Shown here: piece after piece, positions 1 through 12,605 of the stretch
Position numbering within the stretch: position 1 is the stretch's first letter
How the letters are laid out: every line of letters starts with the position of its first letter
Assembly (NCBI GenBank): GCA_020055645.1
Contig: CM034546.1
Coordinates: 134,933,875-134,997,874, forward strand
DNA length: 64,000 nt
DNA from: Tomocerus qinae
Lineage: Eukaryota > Arthropoda > Collembola > Entomobryomorpha > Tomoceridae
Reading direction: 5' to 3'
Made by a program: the position numbers and the translations under genes
The notes under the pieces: model-generated
Databases searched by the model: none
What the model was told of the DNA's origin: nothing
Seen by the model: only the letters and a program-made list of their open reading frames with translations

Positions 1-566
1 ATGTGAGTAAGTGGACTACGAGTGTAATAAGACGATCTATACAATGTCCCAAGGTCATACTAGAAAACAACTGTGACATTGCTGTGACATTATTACATAT
101 CTTTTGCCACTTGCCAAGCTTTTATGTTTGATTTACAATCTACATTTAAATTTGTTTGTCTAACATTTGTTCTTTATGAAACGCCTACGCAAACCTACCT
201 TATTGTTAGTTACCATTCCACCCCTTCATTGTTTGGTTGAGTAAGTAGACTTTGACCATATACACCTATTTATATTAACTAGAAGTATTTTGGCGGATTT
301 TCGAATGATTTAAACCCGAAGTAAATTTGTTAGAGGTGTAATTTAAGTATGTTAGGTATGATGTCATTATGCATAAATTGTATTCAGAGTCATATCATCC
401 GTTCTAAATGCTACATGTACATACTATATATGGCAAGTATGCTGTTGCTGTACATGTTTGCATTACACTGTATAGCATATGGAAGGTAAACAAAATATAA
501 ATTGAATGATAAGTGGTTTGATATAGTTATCGAGTACAATGAGTGTTAAAATGTCGTTTTTATTGC
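1..566. other. intergenic, no gene seen
   Basis: AT-rich sequence with no open frame that has coding character and no recognisable repeat or RNA gene. The short open frames on the minus strand near 463-741 run through the terminal exon of the neighbouring chitin-binding gene in the wrong frame. Confidence 0.5.
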
Positions 567-1096
567 TCATCCAGAAAATTGATTTACACACCATCCTTCG
601 CACGATGGCAAAGTTCCCGGTGGACCTTCGTTGATAAATATTGCATAAAATAATTAAATATATAGTTTTCCATAAATAGTGTTGAACTATAGTATAAGTA
701 CTTACAATAACTACGGCGTTTTCTTCCATGATAGAGGACATTATACTTATAGGTACACTGTCTTATTCTAGCATCATAAAATGTCCCAGCACCACAAGAT
801 TGGTGCACCGGGGATCCATTATTGCAGATGTAAAAGTGCTTACATGAATATGGGTCTGGGATGATGTAACTATTTCTTTCGCAATGAACGGCAAATGCTG
901 GAAAATAGTTTCAACAACAACATTTTTAATAATTATTCACCTCAATTACAGAAAGTTTAGATTGTTACCTATTTAGATAGTTAGATAGTTGTATTAATTA
1001 ATTGTAATTGACATAACAAAAATAAATTAATTAAAACTTGCACTTACAACTTTCCAATGAAATCAAGACTAAAGTACACAAAATAATGAGCTTCAT
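567..1096 (-). CDS. small secreted chitin-binding (peritrophin-A/CBM14) protein, 3 exons
   Basis: Exons 1048-1096, 706-897 and 567-625 join in phase (1, 1) to give 99 aa. Exon 1 encodes a signal peptide (MKLIILCTLVLISLES). Exon 2 carries one type-2 chitin-binding domain: Cys, then a YIIPDPYSC stretch, FYICNNGSPV, SCGAGTFYD and a following Cys, the usual six-cysteine peritrophin layout. Exon 3 is a short Cys-containing tail ending CVNQFSG. The start is the first ATG before the hydrophobic segment, and exon 1 ends in a consensus GTAAGT donor. Proteins of this family bind chitin in cuticle or peritrophic matrix outside the cell. Two similar genes follow at 1923-2629 and 3404-3855. The last acceptor (AAG) is weak but gives the only frame with a sensible Cys and stop. 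Confidence 0.75.
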
Positions 1097-1922
1097 GATA
1101 AATCTTTTGGTTAGCCAAGTTTTACTTGATCTATGCACAGATGAGTAATTATTTGTTTGCTGACAAAATTGATTTGAATAGTATATATTTGAATGCAAAA
1201 CTGCTTACGTATTTAAATATTATCTACAACAAAACCAGTTACTTACTACTACTATCGTTTCGGAAAAGCGTAAACGTCTTAAGTAGCCTTTAAGTCACTC
1301 GTTTCTAAAATAATATACAATATCTATATACTTTTCATATTTTTTCCATCATCCGTTCGTCATTTAAATAACCGCATCCGCTTTGTGGTGTACTGTAATA
1401 GTGAATTAATGATTATGTCATGTATTTTAATAATTAACAGCATCTGAATATAATTCTTCGACATGAATCTATTGACGACAGAGTTGTTAATGAGAATGTG
1501 TACAAGGAACCAAATAGCACAAAGATAATTATAAAATTGTGTTTTTCTATCTAACATTATTTAGGTCCGATGTTTAAGTTAAGGTCATGAACAGAAAATA
1601 TCGATTTTGTAATTAATGAGATCATACACACACTACGCCAGTCCATCCAAGGAATTTTAATGAATCGAAACTGAGCTGTTGTGGTTTTGATTATCAGGTA
1701 CTACACGATAATGCTTTCAATTATTTTGTCTACTTTAATTGTTTATGCAATATCAGTATTTTATGAGTGATATGATATGGCAAATATTTGTCAGTCGATC
1801 CTTTTGATAATTGGAAGACAATAGTTTATTTATAATTACATTTATCCGTATAATATTATGAATATTTTGATATCTATAATAAGTAATGTAATGAGCAGGG
1901 ACAGTAAGTAAATTCCGTAAAT

Positions 1923-2629
1923 TCAATTGGAATTTTCAGCGCATTGTGCTACACAATCTTGATACCGATTTCGTGTATTTGGCGGCTGTTGGCCGCTCTG
2001 ACCACCGTTATTGTAGTACCCACTGAAAACAGTCCTTGGTGAAGTAACAATTCGAGGTGTTTGAGGCCATTGTGGTTCCACTCTCCCTGGGGATTTCACC
2101 GAACATCCCGCGTAATCGATAGAACCTAAAATTATGCACATACAACGAGAAGAAATCTTTAATCCATCAAGTTACTATATAAAAAGATATCATAAAAAGT
2201 TTTTCTGTGATATAATCTACCTAGAAATTATGAATTGGCATTAAATAAGGTAATTGTAATTTAGGTCATTGCAATGCATTGTTACCTGAAGGTAAATTTG
2301 GCTGACGAAGAACATTTTGTGGGGTGTCACACTGTTTCAGCCAAGCTGCATACCACAATGTTGGAGGGCATTGGAATCGAATCGGATTATTATGATTGCA
2401 AACGTAGTAAGCGTTGCATGCGGAAAGATCAGGAAAAGTCCCAAAGGACCTTGGGCATTGAAATAGAGAACCATCCTGTTGGCCTTTGATTTCTGTTGAC
2501 AAAATAGTAATAAAATATTGTAGAACATGTATAAGATACTTAAGATAAGGATTATTGTGGCTCTTCCTTACCATAGAAAGACACAGCAAACAGAAAGCTA
2601 TAAAACAGCAAGATCTTTGAAGCACGCAT
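1923..2629 (-). CDS. small secreted chitin-binding (peritrophin-A/CBM14) protein, 3 exons
   Basis: Exons 2572-2629, 2286-2492 and 1923-2125 join with phase-1 introns to give 155 aa. Exon 1 is a signal peptide starting MRASKILLFYSFLFAV. Exon 2 has one type-2 chitin-binding domain (FQCPRSFGTFPDLSACNAYY, VCNHNNPIRFQCPP, WLKQCDTP). Exon 3 is a Pro/Gln/Asn-rich tail ending in a short Cys pair (CVAQC). The same exon architecture (signal, domain, tail) occurs in the two neighbours, so the three are probably tandem paralogues. Likely an extracellular cuticle or gut-lining component; family assignment is firm, exact role is not. Confidence 0.8.
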
Positions 2630-3403
2630 CTTAATTTTTGCCTTTAGAATATTAAATGGAGGAAAATATTTTTAATCGGTAGAACTAGATTACTCTCGAA
2701 ACTCTCAATCTAGTTTATTTGTTCATATATCAAGACAATTCATTAAATACAACAACAAAAATTATGCCATTTCGAATCTTTTTCCTTCGTAATATTGTGG
2801 TTTGTGGCAATGATCCAATCGGAGTATTTTTGTTCTTCTATGAATAATTATGTGCGCACTTTGCGTCCATGAAGTATGAGATTAGTACTAGTACATTTTA
2901 AACCGCTTAATGTTTTAAATAAATGTTGACTTAATATTTTAATAAATATCGATTGCGTAGTTTAGTGATTTAACATTTTTTTCAGTGGATTGATGTCTTT
3001 TATTAGGTACTTGATAATAAGGCACAGAATCAAATATTTTATTCCGTCACCTATTCTAATAACATCGTGTTCTATATAATCATCATGAATCATGACACAT
3101 TTAGTTTACATCATTTCTATCGAATCTTTTATTTTTCCTCAAAGCCTCAAGTTCTTTTGTCAACGTATTAATGATTTATTAAATTCGCCGAAATTATTAA
3201 GACGGGATGTTGAGGTTAAGATATGAATAAATAAAAAAAATACACCAAAACTCGTGAATTTCTGTCTTTAATAGAATAATACATTCCTCGCAAAATAGAC
3301 AGTTGTATTTGGATATCACATCAAAATCAAACGGCTAATACGGCTTTTGCTGGGGTTTAGAATATTTATTTTCTTTGGCAAGTTTCATTTCATGATCTAT
3401 AAA
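2630..3403. other. intergenic, no gene seen
   Basis: AT-rich spacer between divergently oriented chitin-binding genes. It presumably contains both promoters, but I can see no specific element beyond scattered TATA-like runs. Confidence 0.4.
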
Positions 3404-3855
3404 ATGAAGACAATGGTGATAGGCTTATACTCTGGGGTGATGTTGTACTTCTTCATAATTCAAGGTAGTTTTTTATTGCTTTTGTGGCTTAAATTTTGGG
3501 AATATAGAGCATATAATTCCATTTTGCCAATTTATTAAGAAATGAATGAAATGAAACAGAATTTATTGCTGATTGCTACAAATTCTAATGGTGATATTTT
3601 ATCTTTGAAGGTGTTAGTGGACAATGTACAAGCGATTTTGCAATTGTGCCTGATCCAAACGACTGCTCTGTATTTTATCGATGCAACTGGGGCAAGCCTG
3701 AGATGTTTTTCTGTGGTTACTACAGTCACTTCAACAGATATACACAAACCTGTGACTACCCACATAATTCTGGATGTCAAAACAGAAGATCTGCCGGAAG
3801 CCCTTGTGCGCCAGGACAGATCAGGGATTATCAAGGAAGATGCTACTATAATTAG
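3404..3855 (+). CDS. small secreted chitin-binding (peritrophin-A/CBM14) protein, 2 exons
   Basis: Exons 3404-3464 and 3611-3855 (phase 1) give 101 aa. Exon 1 encodes a hydrophobic signal peptide (MKTMVIGLYSGVMLYFFIIQ); an in-frame ATG at 3392 is an alternative start adding four residues. Exon 2 carries one chitin-binding domain with the Cys pattern QCTSDFAIVPDPNDCSVFYR, CNWGKPEMFFCGYYS and QTCDYP, plus a short Cys-rich tail (CAPGQ..GRCYYN). Opposite strand to the two upstream paralogues. Likely an extracellular chitin-binding protein. Confidence 0.8.
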
Positions 3856-5079
3856 GATATAATTCAATTCAATTTTTGTAAATTAAATATTAACTTTTAG
3901 TATTTATTGCGGCATATTATACATACCTAACATAACGTTAATTAAAATGCAGTTTTCGTGTTTTTTGACTACAAAAAAGTATAAGTAAAAATTACAAACT
4001 TTCTAATTAGTGTATAAAAATAAGGTTACATTACAAAATAAAGAATAAAGTTTAAAAATTTATTCTCGATTCAATTATGTTACTCAGGTACAAGAAGATG
4101 ACACAACAAAATTCAGTTTACGATTTCAAGTAAAACAGTTGTTAGTTTGTACTTTGAAAACAGAGACAGATCTTACAAAAACCCAACAGTTTAATATACA
4201 ATTAGTTAGTTGTATACATGTAATAATTTATGCGTACTTCTATTAATTGTGCAGATATTTTATAAATTATACATTGAAAAGCTCGATTGAATAATATCAT
4301 ACTACATCTCAATTTTGAAAAACCTTTGCTGGGTGATTGAGAACACAAGTTCATGAGAATCGTTAGGTGGAGAATTTCTTAAACATGTGATAGTGAAAAA
4401 GTCTAAGTCAAAGATGAGCCTACTTTAGATGAGGGCGAAATGAGCTCCAAAAAGTAATTTTATTTACAGGAGAGCAGAAGTATTGTTCTAGAGAACAGCA
4501 GAAATTCAAATTTCTTAAAAGGTGTATTGAGGTAGGGTTACTTATAGAATAGGGATGACACATTTACCTTTCATACATCAAGATTCATCAACTCAAAGTC
4601 CCATATATTTAGAATGCCATCCGGCTTTCAGAGAATAATTATGCGGTTGGATAGCTTGGACTCGTACATTTACAAAAACACTGCACAAAAGTTCAAGTAC
4701 TAATTTGCATCCTATCAGTTTCACAAAGATATAATTTTACATACTAATTTTATGCTGGAGATTTTCTCACTACATTTATAAAGTTCATACCGTATATAGA
4801 ATTTACAGATCCAACTTACTTTAGCACGATTTATTGACTTATTTATTTTAAATTATTTTTATTTTTGATTTTTCAATACCTCGTAACTGATTGAAAAATA
4901 CAGATACAACTTAAATACTGGAAATTGAGTCTACTATTACTTCAGTCACACACTTATGCATTTTTACATTCCAGTACTGTATACTCCTAAAAAATAAATA
5001 GAAATCATGTATAGGTAAGTTTAAACGTTTAACCAGTAAAATAGAAAATAGCAATATCTACACTAATGTTATTATTAAG
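3856..5079. other. 3' flank and intergenic, no gene seen
   Basis: A polyadenylation-like AATAAA follows the chitin-binding gene at about 4038. The rest is AT-rich DNA down to the 3' end of the receptor kinase gene. It holds that gene's probable 3' untranslated region, with no open frame of coding character. Confidence 0.4.
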
Positions 5080-8000
5080 TTAGCTACGTACGTTTGAACT
5101 GACAGTACTTGCAGAGTAATAGTGCAAAAGATGTTCCTGAACATTCCCTAACTGAATTCTATTCCATGGTTCAATTCTCCAACACTCCAGCATTATGTTA
5201 TTATATCTAGAACAAAAAACAATCGTTAAAATACCAATTATCGTATAATATGTTTTAAATTACAAAATAAATCAAGTACATTAAGGGAGGGCAGAATGTT
5301 GGTTTGTTCAATCGATATCCCTCTGATATCTGCATAAGAAACTCGTCGTTATAAACCAAATGAGAGAATGGAATTTGTCCAAAAGAAAAAACTTCCCAAA
5401 GCAAAACGCCATACGACCAAATATCCGATTCGTGCGAAAACTTTTGAAACTGCAGAGCCTCGATGGCCACCCACCTCCAAGGGATGCAACAATCCTAGAA
5501 CTTCACTTATTTAAAACCTCTAAAACTATTTATGAAAATTAGATGAAAATAAAATTAACCTTCTTATTCTGTATATAATTTTCATAATTTAACAGTTGAC
5601 GAGATAGTCCAAAATCTGCAATCTTTGCCACTAGGTTTTCTGTAACGAGGACATTTCTCGCAGCTAGGTCTCCATGAATTATCTATATAACATAATTAAA
5701 CTAATATAAAAATATATAATCATAGAATTAAATTGAAATGTGTTGTAGCTTACATGTTTTTCCTTCAAAAACTGTAATCCCTTTACTACTTGTATTGAAA
5801 ACTGAACGCATTGCTCAATAATCACACCATGTTGCCTTAGGAAATAAACACACTAATTAAAAGTAGTTGTAAAAATGGTAATGTTTTTCATTGTCCCACA
5901 AAAAATCAGAAGGAAACATTCAATTTTTGGATTTTCAATATTACAGGAACAATATATATTCCACATTTCGTGATCTCTATATTATAACCACAGGCTGAGA
6001 TAAAGCAATAAATTTACCTACCTGTCTATCTATGACTGATAGGATTATTGCATAAAATTATTAATTCCGCTGCTATGGGTAACATAAGCATTTTTCAAAG
6101 TAAGGACTGAATTGGACTTTATTGAACTGAATTGGACTTTATTGCACTGAATTGGACTTTATTGGACTGAATAGGACCGAATTGGACTTTATTGGACCGA
6201 ATTTGACTTTATTGGACCGAATTGGACAGAAATGAACCAAAATGGGTTAAATTCAGTAAAAGACATTTTTTACATGAAAAACTAAATTTGCTATAAGTGC
6301 TCTACTTACAAGGGTGTTATTTCATCAAAATGCTTTTTACTGGATGTCTACAGTGCTAGTAAAAGGTTAAAATTTACTTTGTTGTAACAGCTACGCAATT
6401 TTCATCTACATAATGTCGTTCAAATTTTTGGACGTAACTCAGCAGCGAACCGTTTGAACAGAACTCCATGAGTATGTAGATTTCACCTTAAATTGTGTAT
6501 AAATACTTGAATTAGCACCAAAATATTAAATAGTATTTCATGCACTGTATCTTTTAACTGTTACGTTTCTTTAAATTCTCCGTGCAGGCTCCAACAAGAG
6601 TGACCACATTTTCATGATTCCCAATGTATATCATGGTTTTCAATTCCTTAAGTAACGACTTGAAGTAATTTATATCACTAAATGGTTTTAATGTCTTTAC
6701 AGCTACATATTTGTATGGGGAATTTTCTAACAAATATTTAGCCTTGAATATCAATCCGAAATTTCCAGAGCCAATGAGACAGTCCAGACCTTTATAATTA
6801 AAATGTTCAAGTAAAACTTTAAATTGTTAAAATTCTTTGATATTGCAATACCGAATTCAAATTTATTTCTTGGGATCTCATAAGGACTATTTTCATAAGG
6901 AAGATAATAAGCAAATTCATTTCCCATTCCAACTCTAGCCGCCAATTCCGGAATTCCTCTCATAAATTCATTAAAATCGTCGTCGCTTAATTCTTTTAAT
7001 GCTTTCTAAAATATTAAAATTTCATGCATTATTCAAAATTATTCACATTCAAAATAATTTTTATTGTGTATAGATAATTGATACCTTTGTGTTTCTAAGA
7101 ATAACCAAAAGGAATCCAATAATGAATAAAATTACAAGTCCTCCAATACATAAAGATACCCATAAGAGAGTCAAATCTCTAGACGCTGTAAAAAAATATA
7201 TCGATCGATGAAAATGCACTTGGTTTAACTTTTAGAAGATAAAATTTGTTTGTAGACCTTTAAATTTAACTTGAAAGGATTTTGAATCTTTGCCAGCAAC
7301 ATTTTTGGCATGACAAGAGTAAAGTCCATTGAATGACGAGCTGTGCTCGGGGAAATAAATTGTACTACGACTTCTATCTTCAAATTTTTGTAGCCTTGTC
7401 GGCAGCGGCATCTTCAAAATTAGAAAATGCTCAAAATAAAGTTTATGCAATTTTAAGAAACCTGAAGTGACTACGGTTAAGCAGGGTACAAAAAGGTACT
7501 CTTTTTGTACAAAAAATAAAAAAGTACTACATTTAAAAAACCGCCCTTTTTTACTTTTTTACGTTTTTTGCCTTTTTGACATGTAAATTTGAAGTAAATT
7601 GGGAACGCTGCTACATCTAAAAAGGCAAAAAAGAACTGCTTTAAAAAAATCTTACCCCTACCTTTTTAATAAAAAAGGTAAAAGGCAAAAAAGGTCCTTT
7701 CTTGTACCCTGCGGTTAAGAGCGTAGTCACTCGAGACAATTAAACGCAGAATTATCTCACTGAATTATTGTATTTCCAAGTAATAACAGCTTTAGGTTTT
7801 GCCTTTGGATAACATTCAAGTTGTAAGGTATCTCTTGGAGTGAAGATTACTTCTGTTACCGTTCCAGACTTTTCAGAAAATGTAGGACTCATTGAAACTA
7901 AAGCGAATAAATTTCTTTAGCCTACAATTTTAAATTTATTAATCTACAGATCCTTATCTCTATTGCAACCTTCGACATTAACCGGTAGAGAATTATTCAT

Positions 8001-10979
8001 CCAATCCCAGCTGTCTTGACAAGATGCTCTACAAACAATTTTCTTGATATTCGGAGTGAAAAATCTAATTCTTCCGAATCTGTAATAGTAATAAGCTTTG
8101 TCTCTATCATCGAAAGTTTCAACTAGGGCTCTTGTTATATTTACTGCAAATCAAAATTATGACATCAAATTAATCTGACTTAATCGTGAATGTCGAAATG
8201 CCTTCGCTTACTGTTATAACTTACTATGCTCTGTAGGAAAGGGAAGTACTTGTCCATCACTATCTTCATAAGCCCAGCGAGGTGGATCGTTAAAAACAAA
8301 ATTTATGACACGACATTCGAACGTACGGTATTGATTAGTGTAAATAGTGTTTCCCAATTGTTCATTTACATATCTTAGTGATATGAGGTTAGAAATTTCA
8401 GTTGTTTTCCAATCAGAGTCTTTTCAAGAAAAAAATTAAAATTAGTCCATTAGTCATCAAAAAAGCAATTATTTAAAAGTCAAAAGTATTATTTAAAAAA
8501 ATATCTTTGAGATATTTTGTGGCCATACATTTTATAAGATTTTTAGACCCATTTGGCATTCTTAGCCCTGTGAAATAAGTTTCCTGTTTCATGAATCCGT
8601 CCGAATGAAAACATTTTACAATTCCTGCCTCATAACGGTGTCGTATTATTCGGCCCTCTAGAGCAGGTTCTTCGTGTTTGATTATGCTCCCACATCCATC
8701 AGGAATCTTCTAAAAATCATTTATTGTAATTTGGAAATGTAATATAAGCATTATTATATAATATTGTATAATTACTTTTGTGTCCAGCAGGCATTTCTCA
8801 CGCAAACGACATTCGTCGTTTGAACCACATTGCAAATTTATTATTTTAATGTTTGATTTTAATTTGGATTCTGAAGTTAGACAATGAATTTCATCAAGTC
8901 TATAGTAAAATGTTATAAGATCTGAAAATAGTAATAACAACTTTGCCATGAATAATTTCCAATAAGATATGAAAGACTATCTGTAATCGTAAACCTTCAC
9001 TCATGTATTTCCATGTATGAAGAGTAACATCCGACGACATTTGGGTACCAATACATTCAATTGTTCCATACGGTCTATAAACCAAATCTGCAGGATAGCT
9101 ACAAGTATAACTACTTGAGATTGGAGAATTTTCACACTTATGGTTATCAACTCGTTTCCCTTGCTTGATTAACAGTTCCTTGATAAGAAGATCCGAAGAA
9201 CAATTAAAATTAAATTGATCTTGACTAGCGTTTCTGCTTAGGTTTACCAATTCATCTTTGGGGAATACGTCAAGGTGAGAAACTGTAAACATGATTAAGT
9301 GTATTGTCAATTGTAATAATAATCAGTATTTACATATTGTTGCAGATTGTCAAACTACAAATAAGTCAGATTTGCAGGCAGTCTTATACTGTTACTGAAT
9401 AGTTAAAACCTAAACTGCTGCAAAACCAAAAAGTATTTCTATCCCTGAATACAGCACTTTGAATTGAAAATATGTTGGATTATATGCATACTAACCGATA
9501 TTAATGGTTACATAAATTGGATCCACAGACTGCCATTGATGGCGGATAAGTAAAACATTCTGACCATACTCGTAAGTTTTAATTTGAAATCCAGAATAAA
9601 ACGAATATTCATAATCAATTCCCCTGGTCTGAAAAATTAATATTATTAATTGAATTTTATGTACAAGAGACAATATAGTCAACTGTCTAGTATCAAGCAT
9701 AACTTCAGCAGACATATATCGAATAACACTACATGCGTTATAATAAATAGCTACCATTTCCACATATTTATAGTGAGGCGATAAGTTGGACGTCTTATGG
9801 TTCGTATTCACGGTCTGTGACGAATTTTCCATCTGGCTGTCAGTGAATGAGTGAGTAATAGATACCCGGGTAAATACTTCCCAAGACACCTTTAAAATAA
9901 TCGTACATAAAAAGTTTAAAGTACTGTTATTTTGCAAAATCAAAAAAGCGAAGACTATTGATTGTAATCAAATTATTGCACTGTAGTCGTACAAATAGGT
10001 AAAAATAATATTGTTAACAATACATTATGCTTAAAAATAAATTTAAAAAAAACAGACCGGCGGTGAAGTTGTAGGTATAGCTCGAGTTAAGCGAATTGAT
10101 GACTCATTAAGAAACGGATAGTATAATACTACTGGAGTAGAGTGATTAGGTCTGACGGCAGCCACTACTGTGGTGTTAGGATAATATTCCTCAATGCTTT
10201 CCTCAGTATCTAAATTACAGTTACAATTTACAGCATTCAATATATAAAATAAGTTAAGCCATATAATTATGGATTGCAATTAAATTTCACCTGGAGGGAG
10301 ATAAAGATGAAAGGATGATGTCTCCGACTGATTATGAATTCCTCCACACCTATAATACCCTGACGCTTGTTCAACAGGTACCATGTTAAAATTACTTTTA
10401 AAACGGTTATTATCCGAACTGCGGATGGAAAATGTTCGTGCATTGGCCGGTGTGTTTGTCTGAGAAACAGATAAGACATACTTTTAATATATGAATCTAT
10501 TAATTGATTTTGTGATGGACCATAGGACACATTTAAATATGATGCAATAATACATTTGTAATAAACTTAGCGCGTGGGACTCAATTTCGGTCTCAACTTG
10601 ATACAATGGACTAATTAAAAAATAATACCAAGTTTATGAGTACAATGTAAATGTGGTGTAAAATGAAATTTATTAACAAAAACATAGATGCCCATCAAAA
10701 GTATTATAGGAAATAAATACTAGCAAAACAAATATTTACCTGGGGTCCATCAAACATCCAAAAGATAGGAAAGTTGGCAGAGCAAGTAACCCTAATGTGA
10801 ATGACATTTTGATGTCTATGAATAGTCAACGTGTTATTTGAAGGAGTGACCATCAGATGTATTTCACTATAATTACTCGTTGTTAAATACAAATTAATGT
10901 CGGGTCCATTTTCTGATCCATTACACGACTGCACAATGTACAGAATTAAAACAACACATTTTGGAATTGGGAAAATCAT
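5080..10979 (-). CDS. receptor tyrosine kinase with Ig-type ectodomain, 20 exons (PDGFR/VEGFR-like)
   Basis: Exons (minus order): 10740-10979, 10291-10459, 10058-10209, 9755-9889, 9496-9628, 8995-9282, 8776-8921, 8529-8709, 8225-8419, 7970-8143, 7761-7897, 7258-7411, 7085-7185, 6852-7005, 6565-6789, 6378-6486, 5754-5835, 5560-5682, 5280-5494, 5080-5206; all phases agree, giving 1079 aa. Signal peptide in exon 1. Ig-like segments ([22 protein letters not shown] near the membrane) alternate with Cys-rich stretches. Transmembrane helix about 707-730. Juxtamembrane [11 protein letters not shown] resembles class III/V receptors. Kinase: GSGNFG loop 793-798, VAVK Lys818, HGDLAARN 928-935, DFG 948-950, then [14 protein letters not shown]. 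The catalytic loop is HGD rather than HRD. The C-terminal tail is very short and the kinase insert is essentially absent. It would signal ligand binding at the plasma membrane. Subfamily assignment is inference; it could be a lineage-specific expansion. Confidence 0.85.
6106..6230. repeat. minisatellite in receptor kinase intron, about 20-bp unit
   Basis: About six imperfect copies of a unit built on TGAATTGGACTTTATTG(A/C/G)AC lie head to tail in the intron between the hinge and alphaD/E-helix exons. Later copies drift to ACCGAATT. No coding role seen. Confidence 0.85.
7482..7711. mobile_element. non-autonomous hAT-type MITE, 230 bp, with 8-bp target duplication
   Basis: The ends are inverted (CAGGGTACAAAAAGG at left; CAGGGTACAAGAAAGG reading inward from the right) and flanked by the perfect 8-bp direct repeat CGGTTAAG (7474-7481 and 7712-7719). 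CAGGG termini and 8-bp duplications are characteristic of the hAT superfamily. The interior is A-rich with further GTAC/AAAAAGG stretches and no open frame. It lies inside an intron of the receptor kinase gene, just upstream of the last Ig exon. Confidence 0.9.
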
Positions 10980-11466
10980 GGTGATGGGCACCGACCAATT
11001 TATTCTCTACTGATATTATGCAATTGATGGAAACAGGCTGCTTAACTTGTGATGACTGAGGAGGAAGCGATAAATATGGAAAGGGGGCATTGAGCACGAC
11101 CTATCGATATGTGTCACAGATCAGTTTAGAATTTCTCAGTAGAGGTTTTGCTATTACAATTCCATTTATTTCTATATATTATATAGAAAACTATGTATTC
11201 ATAACCTTATGGTTTCCGTTTAGTCATTATTTTTGTACGTTTTAGAGTCTACATATTATATATAGATAAACTAATTTGCCTTTGTTTGTGGCTACTGGTG
11301 TTACGTTTTCTTGGATTTCCACGTCATGCGTTGATCTAAAATTATTACACCTACATTACAGTTCAAATGGTTAGAATATCTTTATTTTTTGCTTAGAAGT
11401 TAATGGAATTAAACAATGTCCTCACAATTACATCCTTTTCTTTCTAAAAAATACAAACTCTTCAAA
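10980..11466. other. intergenic, receptor kinase 5' flank
   Basis: Spacer between the receptor kinase start codon and the stop codon of the next minus-strand gene. Presumably holds the kinase promoter. I see no repeat or gene. Confidence 0.4.
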
Positions 11467-12027
11467 CTATACTCTAATTCGTATTGTTTTTCTTGACGTT
11501 CGATTCATCCTATAAAACTGTTCCAAATATGGATTTTTATAACCAAACGGTCCTAAAATAGCTGTTAACACAACATTAAAAATTCCAGTTGTCAAATCCA
11601 CTGCATTTTGTGCATTAGCCAGTCCTTGTGCATATGCCTGTAATTCAAAAGTAAAATTACTTAGAAAAAGATAAATGCTAGTTGATATCAAGAAAAATTC
11701 TTTGTTTAAATTTTGTAATGGCAAATAATGCCTTTGTAAATCGTATCAAACCTGACAATAAAAGCTTGCAAATTGCAGCATAGTAAATATGCTAAGCTAA
11801 AAACACGATTTATTTTACTATAAACTCAAGTCTATTGCAACAAGCAAGTTTTGGTATCTATTATATTAATGTCGACAATACTAATTACTTACTTTAGTAA
11901 TATTATAAGGTTCTGTTGAAGATTGACTTTTTGTGGTCTCTGTGGTTTCCTTTTCTTCTTCTTGGTCATCGTCCATATGAACGATGGGTAATATTAAAAG
12001 TAGAATTGCAATTTTTAATACAAACAT
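11467..12027 (-). CDS. small secreted protein of unknown function, 3 exons
   Basis: Exons 11893-12027, 11752-11796 and 11467-11637 join with phase-0 introns to give 116 aa. The N-terminus is a signal peptide (MFVLKIAILLLILPIVH) followed by an acidic, Thr-rich segment (DDDQEEEKETTETTKSQSS). An Ala/Gln-rich helical stretch (AYAQGLANAQNAVDL), a hydrophobic Gly-containing stretch (LTAILGPFG) and a basic tail (RMNRTSRKTIRIRV) follow. I do not recognise the family. The middle exon is only 45 nt but has good splice sites and preserves frame. Tyr-rich ends and two Asn-linked glycosylation sequons fit a secreted protein; no function can be assigned. Confidence 0.6.
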
Positions 12028-12432
12028 TATTATTATAAAAGTAGCTTGGTTTTGTGCAGTCTGTCAGCACGTAGTGAATGTGGAACTAAATAATTAACGA
12101 ATAAGGATTTTTGATAAGAGTATCTTATTGGCGGTGGCAACAGGTGCATGCCGTATACGATTAATAATTAGTTTTGTCGTTGTTGGGTTGAAGGTCGCCA
12201 ATTATGTAGGTATTAATTGTAGATATACTCTTTCCCTATAATAAAAATAACACCAATGCAATAATAAAGATATAGTGTTGATGTGCATAATCTCTAGTTC
12301 TAATTTTAATATTTATAACATTGGTCTTATGCGTATACATAAAATCAATATCAAATACTTTTGCTGCATACTGCAGAAAATTGACAAAGAGTGACCGACC
12401 ATTACTATCACGATGAAAATCGATTCCATGTT

Positions 12433-12605
12433 CTACCATTTTCTAAGATTGATACCAAAATATCCCTGAATAAAATATTGTTCAAGAACATTCAAACAAA
12501 TTAATTGCATAGAATGAAGATTAAAAACTTTCGTGAACAACTGAACAAGTGCCTGAACTTGCAAGGCTGTGACATCTACTTGTTTGTAACTGTCTGTTTC
12601 TTGGC
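12433..12605 (-). CDS. possible isolated coding exon, unresolved
   Basis: On the minus strand a TTTTAG acceptor is followed by 57 open codons, beginning GQETDSYKQVDVTALQVQAL and continuing to a TAG, with amphipathic helical character. No partner exon or start codon was found on either side, and the downstream frame 12236-12439 (ending in a hydrophobic tail) cannot be joined by a plausible intron. Could be a gene remnant or chance. Confidence 0.2.
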
